Shown: positions 1-10,933 of the stretch, one piece after another
Numbering within the stretch: position 1 is the stretch's first letter
How the letters are laid out: each line of letters begins with the position of its first letter
From: Hyphomicrobiales bacterium
GTDB lineage: Bacteria; Pseudomonadota; Alphaproteobacteria; Rhizobiales; Aestuariivirgaceae
DNA: 64,000 nucleotides
Assembly: GCA_025359045.1 (NCBI GenBank)
Contig: JANYHN010000030.1
Coordinates: forward strand, 22,719 to 86,718
Direction: 5' to 3'
Made by a program: the position numbers and the translations under genes
Notes under the pieces: model-generated
Told to the model about the DNA's origin: nothing
Databases searched by the model: none
Seen by the model: only the letters and a program-made list of their open reading frames with translations

Positions 1-2197
1 TATTTGAAAGCTTGATTGCACCACCTTCAATCTTGGTCATATCTAAGAGATTGGAGACAAACCGTGAAAGATGATCTGCTTCTTCTTCAATGTTCATCAG
101 CAGATCGTCGCGAACTGATTTTGTCATTTTATGTTGCAAACTGCGTAGCGTCGAAACCGATCCGATGATTGACGATAGCGGTGTTCGCAAATCATGTGAA
201 ATTGACGACAGCAGTGCAGAGCGCAATTTCTCACTTTCGACATTTGCCCGTGCTTGGCCGGCTTCGTCGGCCAAGGTGGTGCGTTCGAGCGCAATTGAAA
301 CCTGTCCAAGCAATGCATCAGTCATGCGACGCGCCTCAGACGAGAGTTCGGAACTATCGGGCCTGATACCAACCACACCCATCACCCCATGAGGCGTTTT
401 CATGGGGTGGTATTGAAATTTTGCATTTGGAAGAGTCTGCGAATTCCAACCAGCAATTTCAGCGTGGTTCATGGTCCAGCGTGCCGCAGTCCAGTCGGCT
501 GGACCCAAGTTATCTTCAGGTGGCATGCCTGACACGATGACAAGATCATCATTGCTTTTCATCAAAACGATAGATTGGCCTTTGGCAGTCGATGCCGCCT
601 GAGTTGCAACAACCCACATCAGATCATCAACTATCATTGTTGCCGAAAGCTTACGCGAAAGGTCAAACAAGGTTTCAATTTGCCTGACCCGGGAAATGGC
701 TGCATCAGATTGTTCACGCACGCGCCCCGCAAGCCCGCCTGTTAAAATTGCAACGAGCAGAAAAATAAATAAGGCTAGTAACTCATGCGGGCTGGCAATT
801 GTGAATGAATATTTTGGTTCGATGAAAAAGAAATTATAGGCCAAGAATGAAAGGCCCGCGGCAATCACGCCACTCCACGTGCCATAGCTAATGGCACAAA
901 ACAAAACCGCCGCTAAGAAAATCATCGATAGATTAGGCAATTTCAAATATTGGCTGGCCGCAATTCCAGCTGCCACTGCCACTGCAACCGCTAAGGGCGC
1001 AGCGACCGCGTGAACTAGCTTGAAGGATGGAGGTTTAAACTTAATCGCCAGCTTCTCAATTTTCTCAGCAGTCACCACATGTACGGAGACGCCGCGGGCT
1101 TGTTGCATAACTTCATCAGACAATGAACGATGTCGAAATTGTTTCAGGATTCCCGATGCCGATCTTCCCATAATAATTTGCGTAATATTTTCTTGGTTCG
1201 CAAATGACAAAATTTCAGTTGGCAGATCTCCGCCGCTTAAGCGCGTCACTTCCGCCCCCAGTCTGGATGCTAATTCTAGATTAGAGTCGAGCTTCCTTTG
1301 TCTGTCTTCATTTAGCAACGCATCATTTGGTTTGGAAACATGAGCAGCAACCCAAGTTGCGTTAAGCGCTCCGGCTATTCTTGCCGCTTGCCTGACCACA
1401 TTTTCAGAAAGTTCATCACCGCCCACGCAGACCAAAATGCGGTCGATCGTAGGCCATGGACCTTGGAGAGAGTTTTGGCGTAAATAATCAACCATCTGGT
1501 CATCCACACGCTGAGCGGTGCGCCGCAAAGCGAGCTCTCGCAATGCCGTAAGATTTCCAATTTGTAGAAAGTTATTTTCCGCTCGTTTTGCGTTGTCGGG
1601 AAGATAAACTTTACCTTCCTTCAAGCGCTGGATAAGTTCATCAGGCGTGATATCAACCACCACGACATCCGTGGCATTTTCGATAACGGTATCTGGCACT
1701 AGCTCACGAACTTTTACTTTCGTGATGGTTGCCACAACATCCGATAGGCTTTCAATGTGCTGTATGTTCAGCGCAGTCCAAACATGAATGCCAGCGTCCA
1801 ATAATTCTTCCACGTCCTGATAGCGCTTTGGATGACGCGATTCTGGAGCATTGGTGTGGGCCAGTTCATCGACGATGATAAGATTTGGTTTTCGTACCAA
1901 CGCCGCATCCAAATCAAATTCCATGAGGGCATGACCACGATAGACCAATGATTTTCGCGGTAAAACGTCAAGACCGTTAAGTAGAGCCGCGGTTTCAGAT
2001 CGGCCGTGAGTCTCAACAACGCCAATAACAACGTCTTTTCCTTCGGCCTTTAGGCGTTGCGCGCCAGCCAACATCGCATAGGTTTTCCCAACACCGGGTG
2101 CAGCGCCTATAAATATTTTAAGTCTGCCGCGTTTTTCATTCGCGGCTAGCTCAAGAAGTTTATCCGGTGAGGGACGTCTGAATTCGGCATCAACCAT
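1..2197 (-). CDS. kdpD: Osmosensitive K+ channel sensor histidine kinase KdpD (5' part, runs off left edge)
   Basis: Membrane sensor kinase that controls the Kdp potassium pump through KdpE. About 732 residues are visible of roughly 900 expected. Reading from 2197, the N-terminal KdpD domain has the Walker-A-like GAAPGVGKT near residue 30 and the VDELAHTNAP motif near residue 110. A USP-like domain follows, then hydrophobic segments encoded around 750-1000. The H-box (SISHDLRTPL, phospho-acceptor His) is encoded at about 165-215. The N and G boxes of the ATPase domain lie outside the window. The ATG overlaps the end of kdpC by 8 bases, so it is co-transcribed with kdpFABC. No internal stop was seen in the parts translated. 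kdpE would be expected just off the left edge. Confidence 0.95.
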   Translation of the reverse strand, partial: MVDAEFRRPSPDKLLELAANEKRGRLKIFIGAAPGVGKTYAMLAGAQRLKAEGKDVVIGVVETHGRSETAALLNGLDVLPRKSLVYRGHALMEFDLDAALVRKPNLIIVDELAHTNAPESRHPKRYQDVEELLDAGIHVWTALNIQHIESLSDVVATITKVKVRELVPDTVIENATDVVVVDITPDELIQRLKEGKVYLPDNAKRAENNFLQIGNLTALRELALRRTAQRVDDQMVDYLRQNSLQGPWPTIDRILVCVGGDELSENVVRQAARIAGALNATWVAAHVSKPNDALLNEDRQRKLDSNLELASRLGAEVTRLSGGDLPTEILSFANQENITQIIMGRSASGILKQFRHRSLSDEVMQQARGVSVHVVTAEKIEKLAIKFKPPSFKLVHAVAAPLAVAVAVAAGIAASQYLKLPNLSMIFLAAVLFCAISYGTWSGVIAAGLSFLAYNFFFIEPKYSFTIASPHELLALFIFLLVAILTGGLAGRVREQSDAAISRVRQIETLFDLSRKLSATMIVDDLMWVVATQAASTAKGQSIVLMKSNDDLVIVSGMPPEDNLGPADWTAARWTMNHAEIAGWNSQTLPNAKFQYHPMKTPHGVMGVVGIRPDSSELSSEARRMTDALLGQVSIALERTTLADEAGQARANVESEKLRSALLSSISHDLRTPLSSIIGSVSTLRSLQHKMTKSVRDDLLMNIEEEADHLSRFVSNLLDMTKIEGGAIKLSN

Positions 2198-2768
2198 TTG
2201 TCTGCGAGTTTAAACCATCCAATGCTAAGTTCAGCAATAACACATTGACACGTGGCTCACCAAATAATCCCAGTGTGGAATTTTGAGTGTTGGCAAGAAC
2301 AACAGCTTTGATCTTTTCTTCTGCAACACCCCGAGCTTTGGCAACGCGCGCGATTTGCAAATTTGCGTATTGCGGCGAAATATGGGGATCAAGCCCACTA
2401 CCAGAAGCAGTCACACTATCCGCTGGCAACAGAGTTGGGTCACTGGGCTGGCGAAGTTTTTGTATGTCGCCATTAATCCGGTCAATCAGGGCTTTGGATG
2501 TGGGACCCAAATTTGAACCCGATGACGAGGCGGCATCATAACCTTTGCCAGCCGCTGAAGGCCGTCCCCAGAAATATTTGTCGGAGGTCCAGGCCTCACC
2601 AATCAAACGCGAACCAATGACCGCATTATTGTTCACGATCACACTGCCATTGGCGGAGTTGGAAAACGCAACTTGTCCAATCCCAGTCATCGCAAGTGGA
2701 TAAATCAAGCCAGTTAGAACTGTCATTATGATCAACATTAAAAACGCAGGGCGCAGATGAGATAACAT
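2190..2768 (-). CDS. kdpC: Potassium-transporting ATPase subunit KdpC
   Basis: Small inner-membrane subunit of the KdpFABC complex, which stabilises the complex and assists ATP binding by KdpB. The 192 residues match the family length. One N-terminal membrane segment (about residues 8-28, MLIIMTVLTGLIYPLAM) is followed by the conserved GRPSAAGKGYD region, the SGSNLGPTS motif and the LDPHISPQYA motif typical of KdpC. It sits between kdpB (9 bases upstream) and kdpD (8-base overlap), the usual gene order. Confidence 0.97.
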   Translation of the reverse strand: MLSHLRPAFLMLIIMTVLTGLIYPLAMTGIGQVAFSNSANGSVIVNNNAVIGSRLIGEAWTSDKYFWGRPSAAGKGYDAASSSGSNLGPTSKALIDRINGDIQKLRQPSDPTLLPADSVTASGSGLDPHISPQYANLQIARVAKARGVAEEKIKAVVLANTQNSTLGLFGEPRVNVLLLNLALDGLNSQTNG

Positions 2769-2777
2769 ATTTTCTCC

Positions 2778-4832
2778 TTAAGCTAAATGCAGTGCGGCAA
2801 CCAACAGATCGATGATCTTGATGCCAATAAATGGAACGACTAATCCGCCAAGGCCGTAAATGAGTAAATTCCGGCGAAGCACCGCCGAAGCACCAATCGG
2901 GCGGTAAGCGATGCCCCTAAGGGCAAGTGGAATGAGCGCAATAATGATCAGTGCATTGAAAATGATGGCTGATAGAATGGCGCTCTGCGGTGAGGCAAGA
3001 TGCATAACATTCAAGGCGCCAAGTTCGGGATAAGTCGCAATAAAAAGTGCGGGAATGATTGCAAAATATTTGGCCACGTCATTGGCAATTGAAAAAGTTG
3101 TCAAAGAACCGCGCGTCATCAAAAGTTGCTTGCCAATCTCTACAATTTCAATGACCTTGGTTGGATTGGAGTCAAGATCAACCATATTGCCAGCTTCGCG
3201 TGCTGCTTGCGTGCCAGACTGCATGGCAACACCCACATCTGCTTGAGCAAGTGCAGGTGCATCATTGGTGCCATCACCACACATGGCAATCATGCGTCCT
3301 GATTTTTGTTCGGCGCGGATGTAAGCAAGCTTATCTTCAGGCGTTGCTTCGGCAATGAAATCATCAACGCCTGCTTCAGATGCAATGGTAGCGGCAGTGA
3401 TTGAATTATCACCAGTCACCATGACAGTCCGAATGCCCATGGCGCGCAAGGCATTAAAGCGCAATTTGATGTCTGGCTTTACAACGTCTTTCAAGTGAAT
3501 GACGCCAAACAACTTGCCATTTTCGGCAACCCCGAGCGGCGTTCCACCTGTGCGCGAAATTTTGTCAACGGCTTGCGTAAATTCTGGCGGAGCTTTTTCG
3601 GTTGTGAGTCCAACATATTTTAATATGGCATCAACAGCGCCTTTGCGAAGTTTGCGTGTGCCGATATTAATGCCTGAGATTCGTGTTGTTGCTGAGAAAG
3701 CAATAATATCTGATTGTTGCCCATTCAGGTTAGGTTCTGTTAGACCATAGTTCCCTTTGCAGAGCGCAACAATCGAGCGACCCTCAGGTGTTTCATCGGA
3801 AAGTGATGCAAAGAGTACGGCCTCTGCAAGCTGCTTTTCAGCTACCCCTGACACGGGGATGAATGCTGTGGCAAGGCGGTTGCCGTAGGTAATGGTTCCC
3901 GTTTTATCGAGTAACAACGTATCCACATCACCCGCAGCCTCCACCGCCCGGCCCGATGTGGCAATTACATTGAACCGAATGAGCCTATCCATACCGGCAA
4001 TGCCAATTGCGGAAAGCAAACCACCAATGGTGGTGGGAATAAGCGTGACAAGAAGGGCCACAAGTACAGTAATTGAAAGTGTGGTGCCTGAATAACCTGC
4101 CAAACCCCACAAGGTGACAACTGCAATCAAAAATATCAGAGTGAGACCAGCCAGCAGGATCGACAGCGCCAACTCATTGGGGGTTTTTTTGCGCTCAGCG
4201 CCTTCAACCAAGGCAATCATGCGGTCGATAAATGTATTACCTGGCGCAGCCGTGATTTTCACTTTAATCCAATCTGAAAGGACCGTCGTGCCGCCTGTTA
4301 CAGCAGAGCGATCTCCACCTGATTCACGAATAACTGGAGCGGACTCGCCAGTAATTGCAGACTCGTTGACAGATGCTATCCCTTCGATAATCTCTCCATC
4401 GGCTGGAATGAGATCGCCTGTTTCGACTAAAACTAAATCTCCTGGGTTCAGCATTGAAGCTGAAACTTTTGTAAATATCCGATCATTTGTTTCGGGAATA
4501 ATAAGACGTTTGGCCATTGTATCAGTGCGCGTGCGGCGCAACGCTTCGGCCTGCGCTTTACCACGGCCTTCGGCCACAGCTTCAGCAAAATTAGCAAACA
4601 AGACGGTAAACCACAGCCATGCTGCAATTTGCCCAGAAAACCAAGCGGTGCCGTTGTGACTCAATAAATCGCGTATCCAAAAGGCCGTAACGAGTGCTGC
4701 CACCACTTCAGTCACAAAGATAACGGGATTGCGCGCTAGCGTTTTTGGATTCAGTTTTAAAAAAGAATCTCTGATGGCCTGAGAGAATATGGCGCTGTTA
4801 AAAAGTGCCGGAGCTGCGAGTTTCGTTGTCAT
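2778..4832 (-). CDS. kdpB: Potassium-transporting P-type ATPase subunit KdpB
   Basis: Catalytic P-type ATPase subunit that hydrolyses ATP to drive high-affinity K+ uptake through KdpA. The 684 residues match the family length. Visible motifs are the phosphorylation site DKTGT near residue 305, TGES in the actuator domain, the nucleotide-binding region and the hinge motif [10 protein letters not shown]. Several membrane helices lie at both ends. It lies between kdpA (13 bases upstream) and kdpC in a tight operon. Nothing unusual is seen. Confidence 0.98.
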   Translation of the reverse strand: MTTKLAAPALFNSAIFSQAIRDSFLKLNPKTLARNPVIFVTEVVAALVTAFWIRDLLSHNGTAWFSGQIAAWLWFTVLFANFAEAVAEGRGKAQAEALRRTRTDTMAKRLIIPETNDRIFTKVSASMLNPGDLVLVETGDLIPADGEIIEGIASVNESAITGESAPVIRESGGDRSAVTGGTTVLSDWIKVKITAAPGNTFIDRMIALVEGAERKKTPNELALSILLAGLTLIFLIAVVTLWGLAGYSGTTLSITVLVALLVTLIPTTIGGLLSAIGIAGMDRLIRFNVIATSGRAVEAAGDVDTLLLDKTGTITYGNRLATAFIPVSGVAEKQLAEAVLFASLSDETPEGRSIVALCKGNYGLTEPNLNGQQSDIIAFSATTRISGINIGTRKLRKGAVDAILKYVGLTTEKAPPEFTQAVDKISRTGGTPLGVAENGKLFGVIHLKDVVKPDIKLRFNALRAMGIRTVMVTGDNSITAATIASEAGVDDFIAEATPEDKLAYIRAEQKSGRMIAMCGDGTNDAPALAQADVGVAMQSGTQAAREAGNMVDLDSNPTKVIEIVEIGKQLLMTRGSLTTFSIANDVAKYFAIIPALFIATYPELGALNVMHLASPQSAILSAIIFNALIIIALIPLALRGIAYRPIGASAVLRRNLLIYGLGGLVVPFIGIKIIDLLVAALHLA

Positions 4833-4845
4833 TTAATGACTCCAA

Positions 4846-6552
4846 TCAAAATGTTTTGCCGGCAAGCATCAAGAAGTGCTCAACAATTGGGCTGAGTGCC
4901 AAGGAAGGGAAATATTGCAGACCGCCAAGGATCAGGATCACACCCACCAAAAGTGCAACAAACATTGGGCCATGGGTTGGAAAGCTCCCTGATGAAGCGG
5001 GAATTTTGGTCTTTGAAGCAAGTGATCCAGCGATGGCCAGCATCGGCACAATATAGGCAAATCGGCCAAGGAACATTGAAATGCCAAGTGTCGTGTTAAA
5101 CCAGCCTGTGTTGGCATTGAGGCCAGCAAAAGCCGAACCATTATTGCCCGCAGCCGATGAGTAGGCATAAAGTATTTCTGTCAAACCATGAGGGCCTGCA
5201 TTGGCTAGGCTTGAAAGCGCAGCAGGCAACATGGCTGAAACAGCACTGAAGCCAAGCATAACCAACGGCAAGATTAGTAACGCCAGCATGGCGAGTTTCA
5301 TTTCTTTGGCTTCAATTTTCTTGCCTAGATAGTCTGGAGTGCGACCAACCATTAATCCCGCAATAAACACAGTAAGCACAGCGATAACCAGAATGCCGTA
5401 GAGGCCAGAGCCAACACCTCCTGGCAACACTTCGCCAAGTTGGATCATGAACAAGGGCACTAGACCACCAAGAGGCGTCAGCGAGGAATGCATCGCATTC
5501 ACAGCACCACAGGAAAGGCCAGTCGTCGCCACAACAAACAACGATGTCATCGCTTGGCCAAACCGCAATTCCTTGCCTTCCATATTACCCTGCAATGGAT
5601 CGATGCCCAAAGCTTGAATGATTGGATTACCGCTGGTTTCTGCCCAATAGACAATGGCAGTCCCCACAACGATGAACAGTCCCATGGTGATGAACAACGC
5701 GCGTCCTTGACGGTTGTCGCCAACCATTTGCCCAAACATGAAGGGCATCGCGCCTGAAACAACCAGCATTGCGAATATCGAAAGATAGTTCGACCAAGCC
5801 GAAGGGTTTTCAAACGGATGAGCAGAGTTTGCATTCAAGAAACCGCCACCATTCGTGCCCAATTGTTTGATGGCTTCTTGGCTGGCCATAGGGCCAATAG
5901 AAATAGTTTGTTTCACGCCCTCAAGAGTGGTCGCATCAACATAGCCCTGTAATGTTTGTGGAACTCCCAAAATCATAAAAACAATGGCAACGACGATCGA
6001 AAGCGGCAGCAGGATATAAAGCGTCGATTTTACAAGATCGTCCCAGAAATTGCCAATTGTTGTTGACGAACTGCGAGCGAATGCGCGCGTGAATGCAACA
6101 GCAAGGGCTATGCCTGTAGCGGCAGATAGAAAATTGTGAACCGTAAATCCAGCCATCTGAACAAGGTGACTCATGGTTGATTCACCCGCATAGGATTGCC
6201 AATTGGTGTTTGTGACAAAACTCATTGCGGTGTTGAACGAGAGTGCTTCAGTAACTGCCGAAAAGCCCTGTGGATTGAGAGGCAGAAAATTTTGCAGGCG
6301 CATTAAGCCATAAAGCACCACAAAACCCATGGCATTAAATGCCAACGTCGCCAAGGCATAGGTCTGCCAATTTTGTTCTTTAAGTGAAACACCCACCAAA
6401 CGATTTATGCCGCGCTCCATGGGCGCAATCGCTGGTGTTAAGAAAGTGCGTTTGCCCGTAAACACAGCAGCCATGAAGCTACCCAAAGCCCATGCGCTGA
6501 ATGTTACGACCGTAAGCAATGCTATAATTTGAGACCAGCCAACGAATGTCAT
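4846..6552 (-). CDS. kdpA: Potassium-transporting ATPase subunit KdpA
   Basis: K+-binding channel-like subunit of KdpFABC, related to the SKT superfamily. The protein has 568 residues and is almost entirely hydrophobic, with about ten membrane helices. The selectivity-filter type motif GTNGGGF, followed by NSAHPFENP, is clear in the middle, and [11 protein letters not shown] marks another pore loop. It is the first large gene of the operon, directly after the tiny kdpF. Confidence 0.98.
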   Translation of the reverse strand: MTFVGWSQIIALLTVVTFSAWALGSFMAAVFTGKRTFLTPAIAPMERGINRLVGVSLKEQNWQTYALATLAFNAMGFVVLYGLMRLQNFLPLNPQGFSAVTEALSFNTAMSFVTNTNWQSYAGESTMSHLVQMAGFTVHNFLSAATGIALAVAFTRAFARSSSTTIGNFWDDLVKSTLYILLPLSIVVAIVFMILGVPQTLQGYVDATTLEGVKQTISIGPMASQEAIKQLGTNGGGFLNANSAHPFENPSAWSNYLSIFAMLVVSGAMPFMFGQMVGDNRQGRALFITMGLFIVVGTAIVYWAETSGNPIIQALGIDPLQGNMEGKELRFGQAMTSLFVVATTGLSCGAVNAMHSSLTPLGGLVPLFMIQLGEVLPGGVGSGLYGILVIAVLTVFIAGLMVGRTPDYLGKKIEAKEMKLAMLALLILPLVMLGFSAVSAMLPAALSSLANAGPHGLTEILYAYSSAAGNNGSAFAGLNANTGWFNTTLGISMFLGRFAYIVPMLAIAGSLASKTKIPASSGSFPTHGPMFVALLVGVILILGGLQYFPSLALSPIVEHFLMLAGKTF

Positions 6553-6576
6553 GGCAAACCCTTTTGAGATTAAAAG

Positions 6577-6666
6577 TTAATATTTTTCAGGATGCAACAA
6601 TGCGTGAACCAAATAGGCACCAAGCCCAATTGCCACGATCAAACCGAAGAATGCTTCTGCCATCAT
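6577..6666 (-). CDS. kdpF: KdpF small membrane subunit
   Basis: Peptide of 28-29 residues (MAEAFFGLIVAIGL...HPEKY) with a single membrane helix and the typical KdpF tail. It lies 24 bases upstream of kdpA in the same direction. KdpF stabilises the KdpFABC complex. The reading frame stays open for 56 codons further upstream, but that part does not resemble KdpF, so I place the start at one of two adjacent ATG codons (6666 or 6663). Small size makes it easy to miss. Confidence 0.8.
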   Translation of the reverse strand: MMAEAFFGLIVAIGLGAYLVHALLHPEKY

Positions 6667-6886
6667 TGACTCACAGCTGATCGCAAAAGCGCACATAGGC
6701 AGCACACAGAAAAAACAACCCGACACCGAGAGCGAGATAAATAAGGTCAAATATGAATGGTTCCTTCTGGAAAACTCATTCATCAAGATGCTATATTTGA
6801 CATAAGGTTGCGATGCAGAATGTGAGGGCGCCATATAAGGAAACCATAAGGGTGTAGGTCGTTCTTCGAAGGACTATTGATTTAGT

Positions 6887-8488
6887 TCACTTCAAATTAT
6901 CGCCTTCACGTCCCTCGACCAGCTTTAATAGGCTCTCCAGAGTGTCTGCCTCTGCGGCCGGCTTGTCCCATCTTATCCTTGAAATGCGCGGAAAACGCAT
7001 TGCAACACCAGACTTGTGGCGACCAGAAAGATTTATGGCATCAAATGCCACTTCGAATACAAGTTCAGGTTTGACCGAACGCACAGGCCCAAATTTTTGT
7101 ATAGTGTTCTCGCGCACGAAACGGTCAATCTTGCGCAACTCTTCATCGGTAAAGCCGCTATAAGCTTTGCCAACGGGCACCAAAACGCGAGCGCCGCCTT
7201 CGTCTTTCCACGCACCAAATGTATAATCGGAATAGAACGATGATCGTTTGCCAGCGCCGCGTTGAGCATATAGCAAAACACAGTCTGCAACGAGAGGGCT
7301 GCGCTTCCACTTGTACCAATGGCCTTGTTGCCGACCTTGAAGATAGGCTGTGGCACGCCTTTTGAGCATGAGCCCTTCAATACCTTCCTCGCGAATGTTA
7401 CTCCATAAATTGAGCAACTCAGCTTTGTCTTTGATCTTCAGGATGGGAGAAAGATCAGTGTGATGGCTTTGGTGCTTTTCGAACCAACTCTCTAGGCGCA
7501 CGCGACGTTCATCAAAATTCAACTCCCTCAGATCTTCGCCGTCCAATTGCAAAGCATCATAGAGCCGAATATGGGCGGGAAATTTTTTGAGCATAGTGGC
7601 CGTAACGCTTTTTCGGTTGAGTCGTTGTTGAAGATCAGCAAAAGATGATACGATATTATTTTGCATCACCAGCAATTCTCCATCAAGGATACCATCAAAA
7701 TTTTGGTCGGTGACAAGTTCGGGAAATGTTGTGCTGATATCATCCCCCGATCTGGAAAATAATTTGGTCACGCCGCCAGCACGCGAAAATTGAACACGAA
7801 TACCGTCCCACTTCCATTCAACGGCAAACTCCGAAATATCAATTGAGTGAAGCAATTGATCTTCCAGCGGGTTTGACAACATGAGTGGCTTGAAAATCGG
7901 CACTCCACTGGAAATAGGTTTGTCGCCTTTGCCCTCTAACCATGCAAACAGCGAAAGATACGGGGGCAAAACCCCGTGCCACATTTCTTCAATGTCATGA
8001 ATGTCAGATTCAAATGCATCAGCTAAAGCCGTTTTTGCCAACCGAGCAGAAACCCCAACACGGCTCGCCCCTGATAGAAATTTAAGAAGCGCCCATCTCT
8101 CGACCGCGTTGCATTGATCCATCCATTTACCAATGACGGAGGCTAAAGCTCCAGTTTTCAAGGGCAACAAAGTTGCAATAATTTCGCCAAGAGGAGGTGG
8201 GGTTTGATGTGTTTCCTTTTGAGGCCAGATCAATGCCAATGTCTCTGCACTGTCACCCACATAGTCGCGCGATAAGCCAAACAAGTATGGATCGAATTTA
8301 TCTATCGACAATTCAGTGATGATGCGGCGCAAAGGAACTTTTACAGGTATTGCATCTGAAAGAGCTGCCAACGCATAGCCTCTGTCAGGGTCTGGTGTCG
8401 ATCTGAAATAGTTTTTGAGAAGTTCCAGTTTGCCAAGGCGAGACGGCATATAAGAAAGGCGGTCAAGCAAAATGGCAAAAGTTTTCAT
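6887..8488 (-). CDS. ATP-dependent DNA ligase
   Basis: Seals DNA nicks using ATP. The 533 residues contain an N-terminal DNA-binding domain, an adenylation domain with the nucleotidyl-lysine motif EWKWDGIRVQ near residue 225 (lysine of KxDG), motif III (FDGILDGELL), motif IV (EGLMLKR), motif V (WYKWKR) and a C-terminal OB fold. This is the ligase type found beside a metallo-beta-lactamase exonuclease (the ligase-associated DNA damage response set). Its ATG overlaps the end of that exonuclease by 4 bases, so the two are translationally coupled. The Lhr-type helicase and the phosphoesterase that often complete the set are not in the window. Confidence 0.93.
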   Translation of the reverse strand: MKTFAILLDRLSYMPSRLGKLELLKNYFRSTPDPDRGYALAALSDAIPVKVPLRRIITELSIDKFDPYLFGLSRDYVGDSAETLALIWPQKETHQTPPPLGEIIATLLPLKTGALASVIGKWMDQCNAVERWALLKFLSGASRVGVSARLAKTALADAFESDIHDIEEMWHGVLPPYLSLFAWLEGKGDKPISSGVPIFKPLMLSNPLEDQLLHSIDISEFAVEWKWDGIRVQFSRAGGVTKLFSRSGDDISTTFPELVTDQNFDGILDGELLVMQNNIVSSFADLQQRLNRKSVTATMLKKFPAHIRLYDALQLDGEDLRELNFDERRVRLESWFEKHQSHHTDLSPILKIKDKAELLNLWSNIREEGIEGLMLKRRATAYLQGRQQGHWYKWKRSPLVADCVLLYAQRGAGKRSSFYSDYTFGAWKDEGGARVLVPVGKAYSGFTDEELRKIDRFVRENTIQKFGPVRSVKPELVFEVAFDAINLSGRHKSGVAMRFPRISRIRWDKPAAEADTLESLLKLVEGREGDNLK

Positions 8489-9498
8489 TCAGCTTCTTCC
8501 TCACGGCCAACCAATGACAGAGCCTTAGCATTGATGCCGCGTTTGCCAGCTTCATAGACCAAGGCTTCTTCGCGGCCATGCGTGACCCATAAGTCGGAAG
8601 CGCCTGTTTCATCGATAGTCTTTAAAAGTTCCGGCCAATCTGAATGGTCAGAAATAACCATCGGTAGTTCAATGTTGCGTTGTCTCGCCCGACCGCGAAC
8701 TTGCATCCAACCGGATGCTAGGCAATTAACTGGATCTTCAAAACGCCGCGACCAAAGATCGCCCAAAGCAGAAGGCGGGCCAAGTACAATTTCACCTCGC
8801 AGTTTGGAACTTGCCTCGGATACGGGTTTCAATTCCCCGAGTCGAATGCCGCACCGGCTATAATACTCACAAGTGGCTCGCATCGCACCGTGAAGCCAAA
8901 TGGGTTTGTCATAATTTGCAGCTCGCAGAAGAGAAATGACGCGCTGGCATTTACCTAGGCCATAGACGCCGACCTGATGCGTGCGCTCCGGAAACATTTC
9001 GACAGAGTTCAAAAGTTTACGAATTTCTTGTGTGGCATCACCAAAGCTGAATATTGGCAATCCAAACGTAGCCTCACTAACAAACAGGTCGCATTTTACC
9101 ACTTCAAATGGAGTACAGGTGGCATCGTTACTGCGTTTATAATCACCCGACACCACGGCACGCTTCCCGCCATAATTGATTACAACTTGGGCACTTCCAA
9201 GGATATGACCAGCGGGAGACAAACTTACCTCAACGTCGCCGATTTTAATATTATCTCCAAGCTTTAAGGGATGTGGACGCTGTGGCGCGCCATCGCCTAA
9301 GCGAATTTTCATAATATCGAGAGTTTGGGGCGTTGCTAGAACAGCATCCATCCCAGGACGCGCATGATCAGAATGTGCATGTGTTACAATCGCATGCTCA
9401 ACTGGTGATATTGGATCGATATAGAAATTACCAGGAATGCAAAACAAACCTTCAGGCTGAGGTTTTATCCAAGATTCGAAATTTTTGACACCAGCCAT
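8485..9498 (-). CDS. Ligase-associated DNA exonuclease (metallo-beta-lactamase/beta-CASP fold)
   Basis: Predicted nuclease of the mRNA 3'-processing/SNM1-like group. The 337 residues carry the metal-binding HAHSDHARPG motif near residue 40, the further ligand region SPAGHILGSAQ, VSGDYKR, and a late histidine in ISDHSDWPEL, as in beta-CASP enzymes. It is the upstream partner of the ATP-dependent ligase, with a 4-base overlap, and the pair is expected to act together in DNA repair. The substrate is not shown by the sequence. Confidence 0.92.
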   Translation of the reverse strand: MAGVKNFESWIKPQPEGLFCIPGNFYIDPISPVEHAIVTHAHSDHARPGMDAVLATPQTLDIMKIRLGDGAPQRPHPLKLGDNIKIGDVEVSLSPAGHILGSAQVVINYGGKRAVVSGDYKRSNDATCTPFEVVKCDLFVSEATFGLPIFSFGDATQEIRKLLNSVEMFPERTHQVGVYGLGKCQRVISLLRAANYDKPIWLHGAMRATCEYYSRCGIRLGELKPVSEASSKLRGEIVLGPPSALGDLWSRRFEDPVNCLASGWMQVRGRARQRNIELPMVISDHSDWPELLKTIDETGASDLWVTHGREEALVYEAGKRGINAKALSLVGREEEAE

Positions 9499-9642
9499 TT
9501 AATAAAACCTGTTGGATTCCATCTCGCTTATAAGTCACGTTTTCAAAACGGCTTAATTGAATGTGTTTACTTATCATCTGAAACCCACTTGGGAAAAACC
9601 ATTTCTTCGGAAAAAAGTTCCACGATCTGTTCTTACGTTCAG

Positions 9643-10572
9643 CTAAAAGGTTTTATCACCGTTTACAGGAAGTCTGATGCCGTAAATTGAGGTTGTGCCG
9701 CAAATATAGAGATAATTCCGCTTTGGTCCGCCAAAGCACACATTTGCAACAACTTCCGGCACGTGAATTTTGCCGATCAGGGTTCCGTCAGGATCGTAGC
9801 AGTGCACGCCGTCGCCAGCACTTGTCCAAACGCGACCTTCAGTATCAGTTCTCAGTCCGTCGAAAAGTCCCGCTGTTGAATCAGCGAATATGCCTTGGTC
9901 AATTAACTCAATTCCATTCTTGACGGCAAATCTACGAATATGCTTTGGGCCGTTCTTTTTGTGGCTCATCCCGGAGTCGATAATGTAAAGAATACTTTCA
10001 TCGGGAGAAAAACAAATTCCGTTGGGTTGCACAAAATCATCAGCAACAACATTTAGTTCATTGGTCTGTGGGTCAATACGGTAGACAAAATTACCCCGTT
10101 GCTCACATAAGCCCCTATTGCCCTCATAGTCTGTGTCGATACCGTAAGTTGGATCCGTAAACCAAATGCTGTTGTCCGATTTAACGATGATATCGTTAGG
10201 ACTGCTCAGGCGCTTGCCTTCAAAGTGAGAGGCAAGGGTGGTGATGCTGCCATCAAACTCGGTGCGCGACACACGTCTGCCACCGTGTTCACATGTGAGC
10301 AGACGGCCTTGCCTGTCGACGGTGTTGCCATTGGCATATCCTGAAGGTGCGCGAAAAACTCCAACCTGTCCGGTGCATTCATCGTATCGCATCAAGCGAT
10401 CATTTGGGATGTCCGACCAGATAAGATAACGTCCAGATGGAAAATACGCCGCCCCTTCGGTGAATTTGCACCCCGTGTAGATTTTGTCGATGTGGGCGGT
10501 ATCAACGATCAGGTTTGCAAAGCGGTCATCTAGAATTTCAAAATAATTATTCATGGTTTTGCACTCCGACAT
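9643..10572 (-). CDS. SMP-30/gluconolactonase/LRE family protein
   Basis: Six-bladed beta-propeller of the senescence-marker-protein-30 family; members hydrolyse sugar lactones such as gluconolactone with a divalent metal. Family landmarks in the 309 residues are the early TEGAAYF (metal-ligand Glu), SPNDIIV (Asn), QPNGICF (Asn) and FDGLRTDTEG (Asp). No signal peptide is seen, so it is probably cytoplasmic. The ATG at 10572 has AAGGA only a few bases upstream. An in-frame ATG at 10554 has GGAG about nine bases upstream and is an equally good start. It stands alone between the exonuclease and a LuxR regulator. Confidence 0.85.
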   Translation of the reverse strand: MSECKTMNNYFEILDDRFANLIVDTAHIDKIYTGCKFTEGAAYFPSGRYLIWSDIPNDRLMRYDECTGQVGVFRAPSGYANGNTVDRQGRLLTCEHGGRRVSRTEFDGSITTLASHFEGKRLSSPNDIIVKSDNSIWFTDPTYGIDTDYEGNRGLCEQRGNFVYRIDPQTNELNVVADDFVQPNGICFSPDESILYIIDSGMSHKKNGPKHIRRFAVKNGIELIDQGIFADSTAGLFDGLRTDTEGRVWTSAGDGVHCYDPDGTLIGKIHVPEVVANVCFGGPKRNYLYICGTTSIYGIRLPVNGDKTF

Positions 10573-10933
10573 TATCCTTTGACGAGAACTGAGTTTTCCA
10601 CAGCCAAGTACCCATGTATAGGCTGGTCTTGGACAAAACTGCTGATTTCTGTGATGTACAATGTGGTTGTGCTCCTGTGCGAGCCGTGATGCAGGTGGCT
10701 AGACCAGCGAAGCTATATGCGCAATTACGGCTACTACAGCATTTTCACCCGCAATGGAATTCTGGGTTTGTTTTTATTAAAATGGCCGTTGGACTAGCAC
10801 GAATTGCACTGGGTATTCTGCATTCCACCTATTTGCATAAGACGATTGAAAATGGTGTGGTCAACCAAAGCCACGAGAAACAATGCTTGAGCGAAAATGA
10901 CAGCGTTGAATTTCGTGGGCTTTTTCCAAACAT
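10573..10933. other. Intergenic stretch without a convincing gene
   Basis: This stretch separates the lactonase gene from the LuxR regulator; both read leftward. A rightward open frame crosses it and runs into the regulator on the other strand, but its cysteine-rich translation matches nothing I recognise and it has no good ribosome site. No repeat or terminator is evident. Confidence 0.5.
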
